The notes under the pieces were generated by a model, which did not search any database, had not been told where the DNA came from, and saw nothing but the letters and a program-made list of their open reading frames with translations. A stretch of 64,000 nucleotides of DNA from Chitinophaga lutea (lineage in GTDB: Bacteria; Bacteroidota; Bacteroidia; Chitinophagales; Chitinophagaceae): contig NZ_RPDH01000001.1 of assembly GCF_003813775.1 (NCBI RefSeq), forward strand, positions 620,001-684,000, read 5' to 3'. The stretch's first letter is position 1. Each line of letters opens with the position of its first letter. Positions 16,505-27,021 of this stretch are shown piece by piece. Made by a program: the position numbers and the translations under genes.

Positions 16505-18916
16505 ATGAGAAAATCCATCAAGATATTATGGGTGGTATTCGGCAGCGGCGTAGCGCTGTTCCTGCTCCTTTTACTGCTCATCAATCTCCGGCTGATCGGG
16601 CATATGCCCAGCCTGGAGGAGCTTGAAAACCCGCGTACCGCGCTGGCCTCCGAGGTGATCGCGGAAGACGGCACCATCATGGGGAAGTTTTACCAGGTAG
16701 ACCGTTCCAATATCGAATACAAGGATATTTCCCAGAACGTGATCAATGCCCTGCTGGCTACGGAAGACCGCAGTTTTTACGACCATTCCGGCATCGACCC
16801 GAAAGGCACGGCGGCCATCCCGTTTTACCTGCTGGTGGGTAAAAAACGCGGTTCCAGCACCATCACCCAGCAGCTGGCCCTCAACCTGCAGGCCGACGTG
16901 GAAGGCAAGGCCCGCTCCCGCAACATGCTGGTGCGCGCTTTCCAGAAACTCTCCGAGTGGGTGATCGCCATCAAACTGGAAAGGAACTTCACCAAAAAAG
17001 AAATCATCACCTTATACCTGAACACCGTTACTTTCGGCGATAACGTGTACGGCATCGAAAACGGCGCCCGCACGTTTTTCAGTAAAGACCCCAGCCGGCT
17101 GAGCGTGGAAGAGGCGGCCATGCTGGTGGGACTGCTGAAAGGCTCCACCGTGTTCAACCCGCGGAGGAACCCGCAGAACGCCCTCAACCGCCGCAACACC
17201 GTGATCGAAAACATGGTGGAAACCGGTTACATCACCAAAGCCGAGGGCGAGGCCGCCAAAAGCCGCCCCATTGCGCTGCGCTACAACAAAATAGACCACA
17301 ACAAGGGCCTGGCCCCCTACTTCCGCGAAGTGCTCCGCGCTGAAATGAAGGAATGGTGCAAGAACCATAAAAAAGCCGACGGCACCGAATACAACCTGTA
17401 CCGCGACGGCCTGAAGATCTACACCACCATCAACCCGCGCATGCAGCTGTATGCGGAGGAAGCGGTGGCCAAACACCTGAAAGACCTGCAGAAATCCTTC
17501 TACCAACAGAGCAATATCAAAACCGGCAGCGTGTGGACCAAACGCGAGGACGCCAAAAAAGACCTCGTGAAATTCATGAAGGAATCCGACCGGTATAAAA
17601 CGATGATGGAAGATGAAGTGCCGGAAGAAGATATCATCAAATCGTTCAACACCCCTACGAAAATGAAGGTGTTCGCCTGGCGCAGCTTCACCGATCCCGA
17701 GCAGAACGAGATCGATACGGTGATGACGCCGATGGACTCCATCAAATATTCCCGCGCGGTGCTGCAGACCGGCTTTATGGCCATGGACCCTGAGAGCGGC
17801 GAGGTGAAGGCATGGGTAGGCGGCCCCGATTTCCGCTATTTCAAAAACGACCACGTGTTCAAAACACGCCGCCAGGTGGGCTCAACATTCAAACCCTTCC
17901 TGTACTGCTTCGCGCTCATGAACGGCTTCAGCCCCAACACGATGCTGCCCAACGAACCGGTGACCATCGGCAACTGGACAGTGAGCCGCAACTCCGAAGG
18001 CAGCGTAGGCGGTTCCATTTCCATGGCGGGCGCATTGGCCAAATCGCTGAACCTGGTGAGCGTATACCTCATCAAACAGTTCGGCGCACAGGCTTTCGCC
18101 AACTTCGCCAATTCGAAAATCGGTTTTGAATCCAACAAGATAGATCCCTACCCGTCCATCTCGCTCGGTGTTTCCGAGCTGTCGCTGTTCGATATGATGC
18201 GCGCCTACACCATGTTCCCGGCGCGCGGCGTGATCACCAAACCGGTGTACATCACCCGCATCGAAGACCGTAACGGCAACATCCTCGAAACGAACGTGCC
18301 GGAGAAACGCGAAGTGATCAGCGAAACGGATGCCTACACCATGGTGAAAATGATGGAAGGCGTGACCACCTCCGGCGGTACGGGCGCACGCCTGCGTTTC
18401 CGCTACAACATCCCCGGCGAAATAGGCGGTAAAACCGGCACCACCAACGATAATACGGACGGCTGGTTCATCGGTTACACCCCGCAGCTGCTGGCCGGCG
18501 CATGGGTGGGTTGCGAAAACAACTACCTCCGTTTCGCCAGCACGGCCCTCGGCCAGGGCGCCAACACCGGCCTCCCCATCTGGGCGCTGTTCATGCAGAA
18601 AGTGTACGCCGATAAAACACTTGGCATCGATCCCAGCTCTACTTTCCCGGTGCCGGCCAATATGCGCAACGACCTGTACTTTAACTACGAAAGCAACGTA
18701 CAGCCAGGCGCGGAAGCCGAAGACGTAGGCAACGGCGCCGCCAGCGACTACGAAACCATCGATGTGAGAGACTACGGTGAACCGGCGGAACCGACGAAAG
18801 ACACCCCGAAGGAAAAAGAACCGGTGAAGAAAGACGAGAAAAAGAAAGATGAAACCACCACTCCCGGCACAGGCCCCAAAGCAGTGATGCCGCCGAAGCC
18901 GAAAAATAACCAATAA
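16505..18916 (+). CDS. Class A penicillin-binding protein (PBP1A-type)
   Basis: An 803-residue bifunctional peptidoglycan synthase: cytoplasmic tail and one membrane helix (about 9-29), then a glycosyltransferase 51 domain. This contains the catalytic-Glu motif ATEDRSFYDHSGID, GSSTITQQLALNL and KKEIITLYLNTV. A penicillin-binding transpeptidase domain follows with SxxK at S460-K463 (GSTFKPF), SLN (AKSLNLVS) and KTGTT from K643. The tail from about 730 is Pro/Lys/Glu-rich and disordered. It polymerises glycan strands and crosslinks peptides in the periplasm. The gene follows porW on the same strand and ends at a strong terminator. Confidence 0.96.
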   Translation: MRKSIKILWVVFGSGVALFLLLLLLINLRLIGHMPSLEELENPRTALASEVIAEDGTIMGKFYQVDRSNIEYKDISQNVINALLATEDRSFYDHSGIDPKGTAAIPFYLLVGKKRGSSTITQQLALNLQADVEGKARSRNMLVRAFQKLSEWVIAIKLERNFTKKEIITLYLNTVTFGDNVYGIENGARTFFSKDPSRLSVEEAAMLVGLLKGSTVFNPRRNPQNALNRRNTVIENMVETGYITKAEGEAAKSRPIALRYNKIDHNKGLAPYFREVLRAEMKEWCKNHKKADGTEYNLYRDGLKIYTTINPRMQLYAEEAVAKHLKDLQKSFYQQSNIKTGSVWTKREDAKKDLVKFMKESDRYKTMMEDEVPEEDIIKSFNTPTKMKVFAWRSFTDPEQNEIDTVMTPMDSIKYSRAVLQTGFMAMDPESGEVKAWVGGPDFRYFKNDHVFKTRRQVGSTFKPFLYCFALMNGFSPNTMLPNEPVTIGNWTVSRNSEGSVGGSISMAGALAKSLNLVSVYLIKQFGAQAFANFANSKIGFESNKIDPYPSISLGVSELSLFDMMRAYTMFPARGVITKPVYITRIEDRNGNILETNVPEKREVISETDAYTMVKMMEGVTTSGGTGARLRFRYNIPGEIGGKTGTTNDNTDGWFIGYTPQLLAGAWVGCENNYLRFASTALGQGANTGLPIWALFMQKVYADKTLGIDPSSTFPVPANMRNDLYFNYESNVQPGAEAEDVGNGAASDYETIDVRDYGEPAEPTKDTPKEKEPVKKDEKKKDETTTPGTGPKAVMPPKPKNNQ

Positions 18917-18922
18917 AAAAAA

Positions 18923-18956
18923 GCGGGTGTATCGACAAGATACACCCGCTTTTTTT
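18923..18956. terminator. Bidirectional intrinsic terminator after the class A PBP
   Basis: An 11-bp perfect stem GCGGGTGTATC/GATACACCCGC with loop GACAA is flanked by an A-run and T7. It serves the PBP gene rightward and possibly the M28 peptidase gene leftward. Confidence 0.93.
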
Positions 18957-19027
18957 ATGTGTGCCGGATGGCTTATTTACTACGTACCGGGCCATTGAAC
19001 AGTGGCTCCGGAAGGTATGCCTGCCAG

Positions 19028-19978
19028 CTATTTCTCCGCAGCAACCGGCGCAGGCTCACCCTTGTACTCCAGCTTCTGCTTTTTCATGGCGTTGTTGATC
19101 AGCTGAATGGCAATCTTGAGAATGCCCGCTTCCGCGCCCGCGTCCACTTTGGGCGCATCGTCGGTGGGTTTGTGATAGTCGTCGTGCCCGCCCGTATGCA
19201 GGAACAGCACCGGTACGCCCGCCACGTAAAAACTGTTGTGGTCGGAACCACCACGGCCCGCGCCATCGGTGAAGTATTTGATCGTATCTGCTTTTACGTC
19301 TTTGAAGATCTCCGGCCATTCCACCGCGGAGGCATACCCGCCGATGCCCACACCGCGCGCGGGATTGTAACGGCCGATCATGTCCATGTTCAGCATGAAG
19401 TGGATATTGTCGAGCGAATCGACGGGATGCTGCGTGTAATACTTCGAGCCCTGCAGTCCCAGCTCTTCGCCGCCGAATGCGATGAACAGGAAGTTGAACG
19501 GTTCCTTCTCCCCGTTCTTCACGTAATACCGCGCCAGTTCCAGCAGGCCGGCGATGCCGGAGGCATTATCGTCCGCGCCGTTGTGTATCTGCCCGATGGG
19601 GTACCGCCCGTCGAACAGGCCGGCCGTGCCCAGGTGGTCGTAATGCGCGCCGATCACGATCGTGTAGGCGGCGGCGTTATCGAGATACCCGATCACGTTG
19701 CGGCTGGGGATGTTGAGGTGTTTGTTACGGTTGAAATTGAAGGGCTGGTAAAATGCACCGTTATTGCCGGGCTCCAGGCCCAGTTTCTGAAACTGCTGCG
19801 CCACGTAGCGGCTGGCCTTCTGCCCGCCTTTTTCGTTGGTGCCGCGGCCTTTCAGTTTGTCTGACGCGAGGTACTGTACCGTTTTTGTAATCCTGCCTGC
19901 CGACGGCGCATAGTCCTGCGCTGCGCTGCAAAAGCCCGTCGCTAATAGTCCGGCTAATAAAATAACTCTCATGTTCAC
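19028..19978 (-). CDS. M28 family zinc aminopeptidase
   Basis: A 316-residue secreted peptidase. The signal peptide ends near residue 20 (GFCSAA). Zinc ligands and the catalytic Glu of the M28 family are in place: AHYDHLG (His112), GADDNASG (Asp136), GGEELGLQG (Glu171-172), NMDMIGR (Asp199) and a C-terminal His in LHTGGHDDYHKPTDD. It probably trims N-terminal residues of peptides in the periplasm or outside. The ATG at 19972 is an alternative start. The gene follows yidC on the same strand after a terminator hairpin in a 44-bp gap, so expression may depend on readthrough or a promoter within yidC. Confidence 0.93.
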   Translation of the reverse strand: MNMRVILLAGLLATGFCSAAQDYAPSAGRITKTVQYLASDKLKGRGTNEKGGQKASRYVAQQFQKLGLEPGNNGAFYQPFNFNRNKHLNIPSRNVIGYLDNAAAYTIVIGAHYDHLGTAGLFDGRYPIGQIHNGADDNASGIAGLLELARYYVKNGEKEPFNFLFIAFGGEELGLQGSKYYTQHPVDSLDNIHFMLNMDMIGRYNPARGVGIGGYASAVEWPEIFKDVKADTIKYFTDGAGRGGSDHNSFYVAGVPVLFLHTGGHDDYHKPTDDAPKVDAGAEAGILKIAIQLINNAMKKQKLEYKGEPAPVAAEK

Positions 19979-19987
19979 TGTTTAAAC

Positions 19988-20018
19988 AATAAAGGCCCCG
20001 GTTTTCGGGGCCTTTATT
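19988..20018 (-). terminator. Terminator hairpin between yidC and the M28 peptidase gene
   Basis: A 13-bp perfect stem AATAAAGGCCCCG/CGGGGCCTTTATT with a 5-nt loop lies 5 bp after the yidC stop in the direction of transcription. Confidence 0.8.
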
Positions 20019-20022
20019 CGGT

Positions 20023-21879
20023 TTATTTCTTTTTCGTTTTTTGCATGTCCTGTTGCCGTTTCTGCATTTCTTCCAGCCTTTCCGCCCACTTGCTTTTGCC
20101 TGCCGGCTTCAGCTTGTTGGCCTGGATTTTTGCGTGGATCTTGTCGTGGTTGATGATGAACGTCTGTATCACCCACTGCAGCAGGATGCTGATCACGTTA
20201 CTGAGGAAGTAGTAATACGTCAGCGCCGCGGCCATGCTGTTGAAGATACCCAGCAGCATCACGGGGAATACGTACGGCATGTATTTCATCACGGGGTTGC
20301 TCTGGTCGGTCATCCCCCTGTTATAGAAGGCCAGCACGAGGCTCGTGATGGTCATCAGGATGGTGAACAGGCTGATGTGGTCGCCGTAGAGCGGGATGGT
20401 AAACCCGAAGTTGTAAATGGAATCGTAGGTAGACAGGTCTTTGGCCCAGAGGAAACTTTCCTGCCGCAGCTCGATGGACGAGGGGAAGAAAGAGTACATC
20501 GCTACCAGGATAGGCAATTGCAGCAAAGCCGGCAAACAGCCTCCCAGCGGGTTTACGCCGGCGCTGCGGAAGAGTTTCATCTGCTCCATGCCGAAGGCCT
20601 GCTGATCGTCTTTATGTTTGGCGCGCAGCTCATCCAGTTCGGGCTTCAGCACTTTCATCTTCGCGGCGGACACATAACTCTGGTAAGTGAACGGCGCAAT
20701 GATGATACGGATGAAGATGGTGAGCAGCAGGATGATGAGACCGTAGTTGGAGGTCAGCCCGCCGAGGAAGTTGAACACGGGAATGATGATCCACTTGTTC
20801 ACATATTTTACGAAAGCGAAGATGCCGGTGCCGAGGGGAATGATTTTCTCCAGGCTCACATCCATCGACTTCAGTGTTTTATAGTGGTTGGGACCGTAGT
20901 AGATCTCCATCGGGAAACTGAAGCTGGAAGCCCCGTTGTACGGGATGGCCAGCGTGGTCATTTCCTGCCCTACGATGTTGCCGCTCTCCGGTACTTTGCT
21001 GTGGATCTCGGCGGAAGCGAAGTTTTCTTTTTTCGCCAGCAGGGTCACGTTGAAGAACTGCTGCTTGAAGCTCAGCCACTGCAGGGGGCCCAGTTTCTCT
21101 TCGGCGCGGTTCTGCAGGGTGAAATAATCGTGCTCCTTATCGGCCAGGCGCCAGTGCATCTGGTTGTTCAGGCGCTCCTGGGTCATATCGTGCTCCTGGC
21201 GGTCTGCCTGGCTGTTCCACTGGAACGGCACGCTGCCTTTCGGCAGGTCGGCCTGCATGCCCACGGCGTTGATGGTAAAATCTACCAGGTAGCTGTCGGG
21301 CTTGAGGGTGTACACGTATTCGATATACTGGTTGGCGCCGCTGTTCTTATTGAGGCGGTAGGTGATGCGTTGGCCGCCGTCGGTTGTTTTTTCGGAGGTA
21401 GCGGGCGCAAAATACAGGTCGGCCGTATTGAGCTCGCCGCCTGCGGAGGGGAATTTCAGGCCCATCCGGTTAAAAGAGCCTTTCTGCAGGTAGAGGGGCT
21501 GGCCGTCGGAGGTTTTGAATTCCTTCAGCTGGTTTTTGCCTTCCTTTTCGGAGGTCTGCAGCGCTTTCAGCTGCACCGTTTTGGGAATACCCCCTTTATT
21601 GGAAAAGGTGAGCTTCACCAGATCATTTTCCAGTACAGTTTCCGTTTCGCCGGCCAGGGCGTCCTGGCCAAAGGCCGCCACGGGACGGTTGGAGTCCACC
21701 ACCGCAGCCAGTGCAGTGTCCAGCTTAACCTGTTCTTCCTTGGGTTTATTCAGATTGGCAATAGAATCCTGACGAGCTTTTTCCAGCCGTGCCGTTTCCG
21801 TTGATTTCTGGTTCCAGAAAATATAACCGATCAGTAAAGCTCCTAACAGAACAAAACCAATGACCGAATTTCTATCCAT
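20023..21879 (-). CDS. yidC: Membrane protein insertase YidC
   Basis: A 618-residue inner-membrane insertase with the Gram-negative layout. It has an N-terminal helix (about 5-22) and a large periplasmic P1 beta domain (about 60-340), followed by five membrane segments. The core includes VFNFLGGLTSNYGLIILLLT, QSYVSAAKMKVLKPEL, SAGVNPLGGCLPALLQLPI and the late YYFLSNVISILLQW segment. The basic tail (KKK at the end) suits ribosome contact. It inserts and folds inner-membrane proteins alone or with SecYEG. It follows pyrG, a pairing often seen in Bacteroidota, with a 120-bp gap that holds its own -7 element. Confidence 0.97.
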   Translation of the reverse strand: MDRNSVIGFVLLGALLIGYIFWNQKSTETARLEKARQDSIANLNKPKEEQVKLDTALAAVVDSNRPVAAFGQDALAGETETVLENDLVKLTFSNKGGIPKTVQLKALQTSEKEGKNQLKEFKTSDGQPLYLQKGSFNRMGLKFPSAGGELNTADLYFAPATSEKTTDGGQRITYRLNKNSGANQYIEYVYTLKPDSYLVDFTINAVGMQADLPKGSVPFQWNSQADRQEHDMTQERLNNQMHWRLADKEHDYFTLQNRAEEKLGPLQWLSFKQQFFNVTLLAKKENFASAEIHSKVPESGNIVGQEMTTLAIPYNGASSFSFPMEIYYGPNHYKTLKSMDVSLEKIIPLGTGIFAFVKYVNKWIIIPVFNFLGGLTSNYGLIILLLTIFIRIIIAPFTYQSYVSAAKMKVLKPELDELRAKHKDDQQAFGMEQMKLFRSAGVNPLGGCLPALLQLPILVAMYSFFPSSIELRQESFLWAKDLSTYDSIYNFGFTIPLYGDHISLFTILMTITSLVLAFYNRGMTDQSNPVMKYMPYVFPVMLLGIFNSMAAALTYYYFLSNVISILLQWVIQTFIINHDKIHAKIQANKLKPAGKSKWAERLEEMQKRQQDMQKTKKK

Positions 21880-21902
21880 GTCGAAAATTAAAATTTAAGG
21901 AG

Positions 21903-21910
21903 CAAAGGTA
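21903..21910 (-). promoter_or_regulatory. -7 promoter element (TACCTTTG) of yidC
   Basis: TACCTTTG on the minus strand is an exact match to TAnnTTTG, about 23 nt before the yidC start. No TTG at 17-21 bp upstream, so the -33 half is not supported. Confidence 0.45.
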
Positions 21911-21999
21911 ATATATAAGGGATAATGATGTACGCCTTCCGGCAGATGATATTGTTAAAGTTCCATCTGCGGGAGGGCGCACGTCATATGTAAAAATTA

Positions 22000-23661
<1,662 letters not shown>

Positions 23662-23678
23662 CTAATGTTCCCGAAATT

Positions 23679-23752
23679 TTACTTGACCTAAAGAGGAAGT
23701 GATGCCGGACTGTTTGGTGTATCCTGTCAAGTAATTTACTTCCGTAAGGTCA
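23679..23752 (-). promoter_or_regulatory. pyrG leader with mutually exclusive inverted repeats
   Basis: In the transcribed strand TTACTTGAC (23734-23726) can pair with GTCAAGTAA (23687-23679), 9 bp. Alternatively TGACCT (23752-23747) pairs with AGGTCA (23689-23684) stacked on GGAAGT/ACTTCC (23743-23738 with 23700-23695). The two folds share bases 23684-23687. The predicted transcription start lies close to 23750, so the outer helix may be incomplete in RNA. Confidence 0.35.
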
Positions 23753-23754
23753 TG

Positions 23755-23784
23755 CAAAGTTACACAAATTTGCTGCGCACCCAA
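23755..23784 (-). promoter_or_regulatory. Consensus promoter of pyrG
   Basis: On the minus strand TTG (23784-23782), a 19-bp spacer and TAACTTTG (23762-23755) match the Bacteroidota TTTG-N19-TAnnTTTG promoter. About 100 nt of leader separate it from the pyrG start. Confidence 0.75.
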
Positions 23785-24032
23785 GTCTATTTTTCCGGGA
23801 GCCATGGCCCATCCGCGTCAAACCCGCTACGGTATTGCGTTTCAAAAAAAATTCCTTTTGCCGCGCGGTTGTACTTTCCGGGGGCGCCGTGGAAAGCGGG
23901 AAATTCTGCCGCCATTCCCGTAAATTTGCGGGCCGAAGCCGGGCATGAGAATTATCCCTCCGGGGAAAGTTTCGTGCAAGGCGCCAGCCGGCTGCCAGCA
24001 GCCGATTATTAACGGAAAGAAATACGACCGAT

Positions 24033-24554
24033 ATGACCTTAACGCCCAAAAAGGCACAGGATTCCCTGATTCAGATGACCGAACTGGTGCTGCCTAACGA
24101 CACCAATACCTTTGGCAACCTCATGGGCGGCCGCCTGATGTACTGGATGGACATCGCCGCCGCACTGGCCTGCATGAAACACTGCGCCGCCCCGGTGGTG
24201 ACCGCTTCGGTAGACAATATCTCCTTCGAAACCCCCATCAAGCTGGGCAACGTGGTACACATAGAAGCCATCGTCACCCGCGCCTTTACCACTTCCATCG
24301 AAGTGCACATGCGGGTATGGGGCGAAGACCCGGTGCTGCAGTACCGCTACAAATCCAACGAAGCCTTCATGACCTTCGTGGCCCTCGACCCGAACGGCAA
24401 ATCCAGGCCCGTACCGCCGGTGGTCCCCGAGTCGGAGGAAGAAAAAAAGTTATATGAAGGCGCGCTCCGCCGCCGCCAGCTCCGCCTTATCCTCGGCGGA
24501 AAAATGAAACCGGCGGATGCAGGGGAACTGAAAGCGCTGTTTTACGAACAATAA
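24033..24554 (+). CDS. Acyl-CoA thioesterase (hot-dog fold)
   Basis: A 173-residue cytosolic enzyme of the acyl-CoA thioesterase family that hydrolyses fatty acyl-CoA to free acid and CoA. It has NDTNTFGNLMGGRLMYWMD (about 22-40), with the active-site Asn/Gly environment of the BACH/YciA group, then the long hot-dog helix, VTASVDNISFETPI and the IEAIVTRAFTTSIEVHM strand. The Lys/Arg-rich C-terminal 40 residues are helical. Single gene, with a TAAATTTG -7-like element at 23921-23928 and a strong terminator behind it. Confidence 0.9.
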   Translation: MTLTPKKAQDSLIQMTELVLPNDTNTFGNLMGGRLMYWMDIAAALACMKHCAAPVVTASVDNISFETPIKLGNVVHIEAIVTRAFTTSIEVHMRVWGEDPVLQYRYKSNEAFMTFVALDPNGKSRPVPPVVPESEEEKKLYEGALRRRQLRLILGGKMKPADAGELKALFYEQ

Positions 24555-24603
24555 TCCGTTTCGAGGAAAACCGCTGACGACAGGTTTTCTTTACATAACA
24601 AAG

Positions 24604-24637
24604 GCCGGGGCAGGAACATCGCTGCACCGGCTTTTTT
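24604..24637 (+). terminator. Intrinsic terminator after the thioesterase gene
   Basis: A 10-bp stem (24604-24613 with 24622-24631, one internal mismatch) with an 8-nt loop is followed by T6. Confidence 0.9.
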
Positions 24638-24652
24638 GTTGACCGTACTCGC

Positions 24653-25190
24653 CATCGGGCCGTCTGCTCCCCTCCGGCTGCTACGATCGTCCAAATTCCG
24701 GCAACCTCTCCTGCATATTGATCGTTCCGGCCGTCGGGCCGTCTGTTTCCCTCATTCCGGTTCGATTTTCCATTTCAGGGAGGCTTGCGATGATTCCTGT
24801 CCCGGCCCTTATGTTCATCGGGCAGTCTGTTTCCTCTGGTCAGTTACTCTTCCACTATAAGAACGCCTGCGATTATTCCCGACCTTTACATTCATCGGAC
24901 AGTCTGTTTCTTCTGGTCAGTTTGATCTTCCATTTCAGGGATGCCTGCGATGATTCCTGCTCCGGCCTTTACATTGACCATTGCTGTCATAGGGAAATCT
25001 GTTCCATCTGGCCAGTTTGATCTTCCATTTCAGGGAGGCCTGCGATGATGCCTGCTCCGGCCTGTACATCGACCATTGCTGTCATAGGGAAATCTGTTCC
25101 ATCTGGCCAGTTTGATCTTCCATTTCAGGGAGGCCTGCGATGATGCCTGCTCCGGCCTGTACATTGACCATTACGATCATCGGCCGTCTG
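24653..25190. repeat. Intergenic tandem repeat array A (77-95 bp units)
   Basis: The anchor CATCGGGC-GTCTG and its variants recurs at 24653, 24732, 24816, 24893, 24988, 25083 and 25178. Intervals are 79, 84, 77, 95, 95 and 95 bp. The 95-bp copies are nearly identical and the left copies are degenerate. Other shared words are CCATTTCAGGGA and CCTGCGATGAT. The array fills the gap between two convergent genes (thioesterase and mutarotase). ORFs in it change frame from unit to unit and look non-coding. It has no short spacers, so it is not a CRISPR array. Confidence 0.9.
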
Positions 25191-25219
25191 CATATTATTG
25201 CTTTCCTCCTGCAACCCAC

Positions 25220-25639
25220 TCAGGGAATGAACATCAGCTCTTCCATCCCGCTCCACGTTTCCCCTTTCGCCGCCGCATCGGGCAACGGCAGCTGCATCGG
25301 CGCGGTTTCTTTCCACCACCGCTGCGTAGTAGAATCGGCCGCCATCTTTTCCATGTCGGCCTCAAAGTTGTCTCCCGTATATTCGAAGTAACTGAAAAGG
25401 TAATGCTGACCGGCGATTTCCCTGAGGTAGATGGAATAGTTCCGGATGTTGCACGCCCTGATCTGGCGCACCACCCCGTCCCATACCGCCGCGTGCAGCT
25501 TTTTATAGTCGTCGATCTTTTCGGGCCTGATGCCGGTAACCATCGCATAGCGCTTCACATTCCCGGAGCCGCCCGGTTGTGTGCAGGCCGCCACGAACAG
25601 CGCGCAGGCCATGATGCAAATACGGATATAGATTTTCAT
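25220..25639 (-). CDS. L-rhamnose/L-fucose mutarotase-like lipoprotein
   Basis: A 139-residue protein with a lipoprotein signal (LFVAAC, Cys19) followed by an L-rhamnose mutarotase-type (RhaM/YiiL, DUF718) domain. Family marks are KRYAMVTGIRPEKIDDYKKL with its His-Ala-Ala-Val-Trp continuation, NIRNYSIYLRE, LFSYFEYTGDNF, the TTQRWWKETAPMQ segment and a final MEELMFIP. The family interconverts anomers of 6-deoxyhexoses. The lipid anchor puts it in the periplasm or at the outer membrane, where it would act on sugar released by the fucosidase encoded 10 bp upstream. L-fucose is the likely substrate from context. Last gene of the operon. Confidence 0.85.
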   Translation of the reverse strand: MKIYIRICIMACALFVAACTQPGGSGNVKRYAMVTGIRPEKIDDYKKLHAAVWDGVVRQIRACNIRNYSIYLREIAGQHYLFSYFEYTGDNFEADMEKMAADSTTQRWWKETAPMQLPLPDAAAKGETWSGMEELMFIP

Positions 25640-25649
25640 GCGCGTAAGA

Positions 25650-26975
25650 TTATATCACCTGAATATCACTGGTATCACCGTCGAGCTCCAGCACCACGAT
25701 GTAGTTGCCGGTGGAGCGGGCCGGCAGCGCGAGGCGGATGTTACCGTCCTGCTGCTGTACGTCCACAGCGCTCCCGTGCAGCACCGATGCTTTTAGTACT
25801 TTCCTGCCGGGGATGTTTTTCAATGCGAGGGAGGTCTGCCCGGGCTTCAGCACGTGCAGGAAGATCCTGTTGCCCTTCCTGGTAGCGGCATATTCGTCCG
25901 TGGGCGCATAAGGGCCGCCCATGGTGCCGTACACCGCTTCGCCGTTCTGCTTCAACCAGTCGCCGATCTCTTTGAGGCGGGCTACCTGCCGGGCTTCGAT
26001 GCGGCCGTCCGGCATGGGGCCTACGTTGAGCAAAAGATTCCCGTTACCGCCCGCAGTTTTGGAAATGATATCGAGGCAGGTGGGCAGCGTTTTCATGGCA
26101 TCGTTCGGTTTCCACGACCATTGTTTGCAGATGGTAAAACAACTTTCCCAGGGCGTCACCATGTTCATCCGGCCCACCACCTGTTCGGGCGTATCGTAAT
26201 CGCCGATCATCTTCTCCACGTCGATCTTTTTGTTGTCGGTAGCGGCTATTTCTTTTCCCAAACGATTGTTCACAATCACATCGGGCTTCAGTTTTTTCAG
26301 GTAGGCGTACATGTCCCTGCCGATCTCATCGGTCCAGGGCGACTCCCAGCCGCCGTCGAACCACAGCATATACGGATCATATTTTTCAATCAGTTCTTTC
26401 AGCTGGTTTTTCATGAAGGCCACATAACGGGGCATGTCCGCCTTGGGATCGATTTTACCGCCGGTGATGTGCACGGGATAGTCGGGGTGGTACCAGTCGA
26501 GGATCGTATAATAAATGCAGAAGCGGATGCCCTGTTTCTTGCAGGCTTTCGCCAGCGCGCCGACGATGTCTTTTTTGTACGGCGTGTTCATGATGTTGTA
26601 AGACGTATATGCCGTAGGCCAGAGGCAGAAACCGTCGTGGTGCCGCGCCGTGATGGTGAGGTATTTCATGCCGGCGTCTTTGGCCGTTTTCACCCAGGCG
26701 TCTGCATCGAACAGTACGGGGTTAAATTCCTTGTACAGCTCGTCGTATTCCTGCTGCGGCACCTGCTGGCCGCGCGACCAGCCAATTTCCGTTCCGCGCA
26801 GGCTCACCGGCCCCCAGTGAATGAACATCCCGAAACGAAGGTCCATGAACTCCGCCATCACGGCAGGGCTTGTTTTCACCGGTGCAGTACCGGCATACTG
26901 GGCCCGGAGCCATGTGCCGGACAATACAATCAACAATACAAGGCATGAGATTTTTTTTACCATAACAGTTTTCAT
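25650..26975 (-). CDS. Alpha-L-fucosidase (GH29)
   Basis: A 441-residue exported glycoside hydrolase with a signal peptide (about 1-25, TWLRAQ). The GH29 barrel shows RFGMFIHWGPVS (His53), TARHHDGFCLWPT and IYYTILDWYHPDY. The catalytic nucleophile Asp207 is in LWFDGGWES. A small C-terminal beta-sandwich (about 350-441) follows. It removes alpha-L-fucose from glycans in the periplasm or outside; there is no lipobox. The neighbours supply mutarotation, uptake and catabolism of L-fucose. It lies 46 bp after the symporter gene. Confidence 0.96.
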   Translation of the reverse strand: MKTVMVKKISCLVLLIVLSGTWLRAQYAGTAPVKTSPAVMAEFMDLRFGMFIHWGPVSLRGTEIGWSRGQQVPQQEYDELYKEFNPVLFDADAWVKTAKDAGMKYLTITARHHDGFCLWPTAYTSYNIMNTPYKKDIVGALAKACKKQGIRFCIYYTILDWYHPDYPVHITGGKIDPKADMPRYVAFMKNQLKELIEKYDPYMLWFDGGWESPWTDEIGRDMYAYLKKLKPDVIVNNRLGKEIAATDNKKIDVEKMIGDYDTPEQVVGRMNMVTPWESCFTICKQWSWKPNDAMKTLPTCLDIISKTAGGNGNLLLNVGPMPDGRIEARQVARLKEIGDWLKQNGEAVYGTMGGPYAPTDEYAATRKGNRIFLHVLKPGQTSLALKNIPGRKVLKASVLHGSAVDVQQQDGNIRLALPARSTGNYIVVLELDGDTSDIQVI

Positions 26976-27021
26976 TGTGGTGGTTTAAAAGAGTAACATC
27001 TAACGGCTATCAACGTGGTGC

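Noticed and set aside
24636..25020. Two ORFs of 74 and 100 codons after the thioesterase gene
   Set aside because: They lie within repeat array A, begin beyond a strong terminator and have no protein-like composition.
24653..25190. Possible CRISPR array
   Set aside because: The repeating unit is 77-95 bp throughout without short unique spacers, and no cas gene is present.
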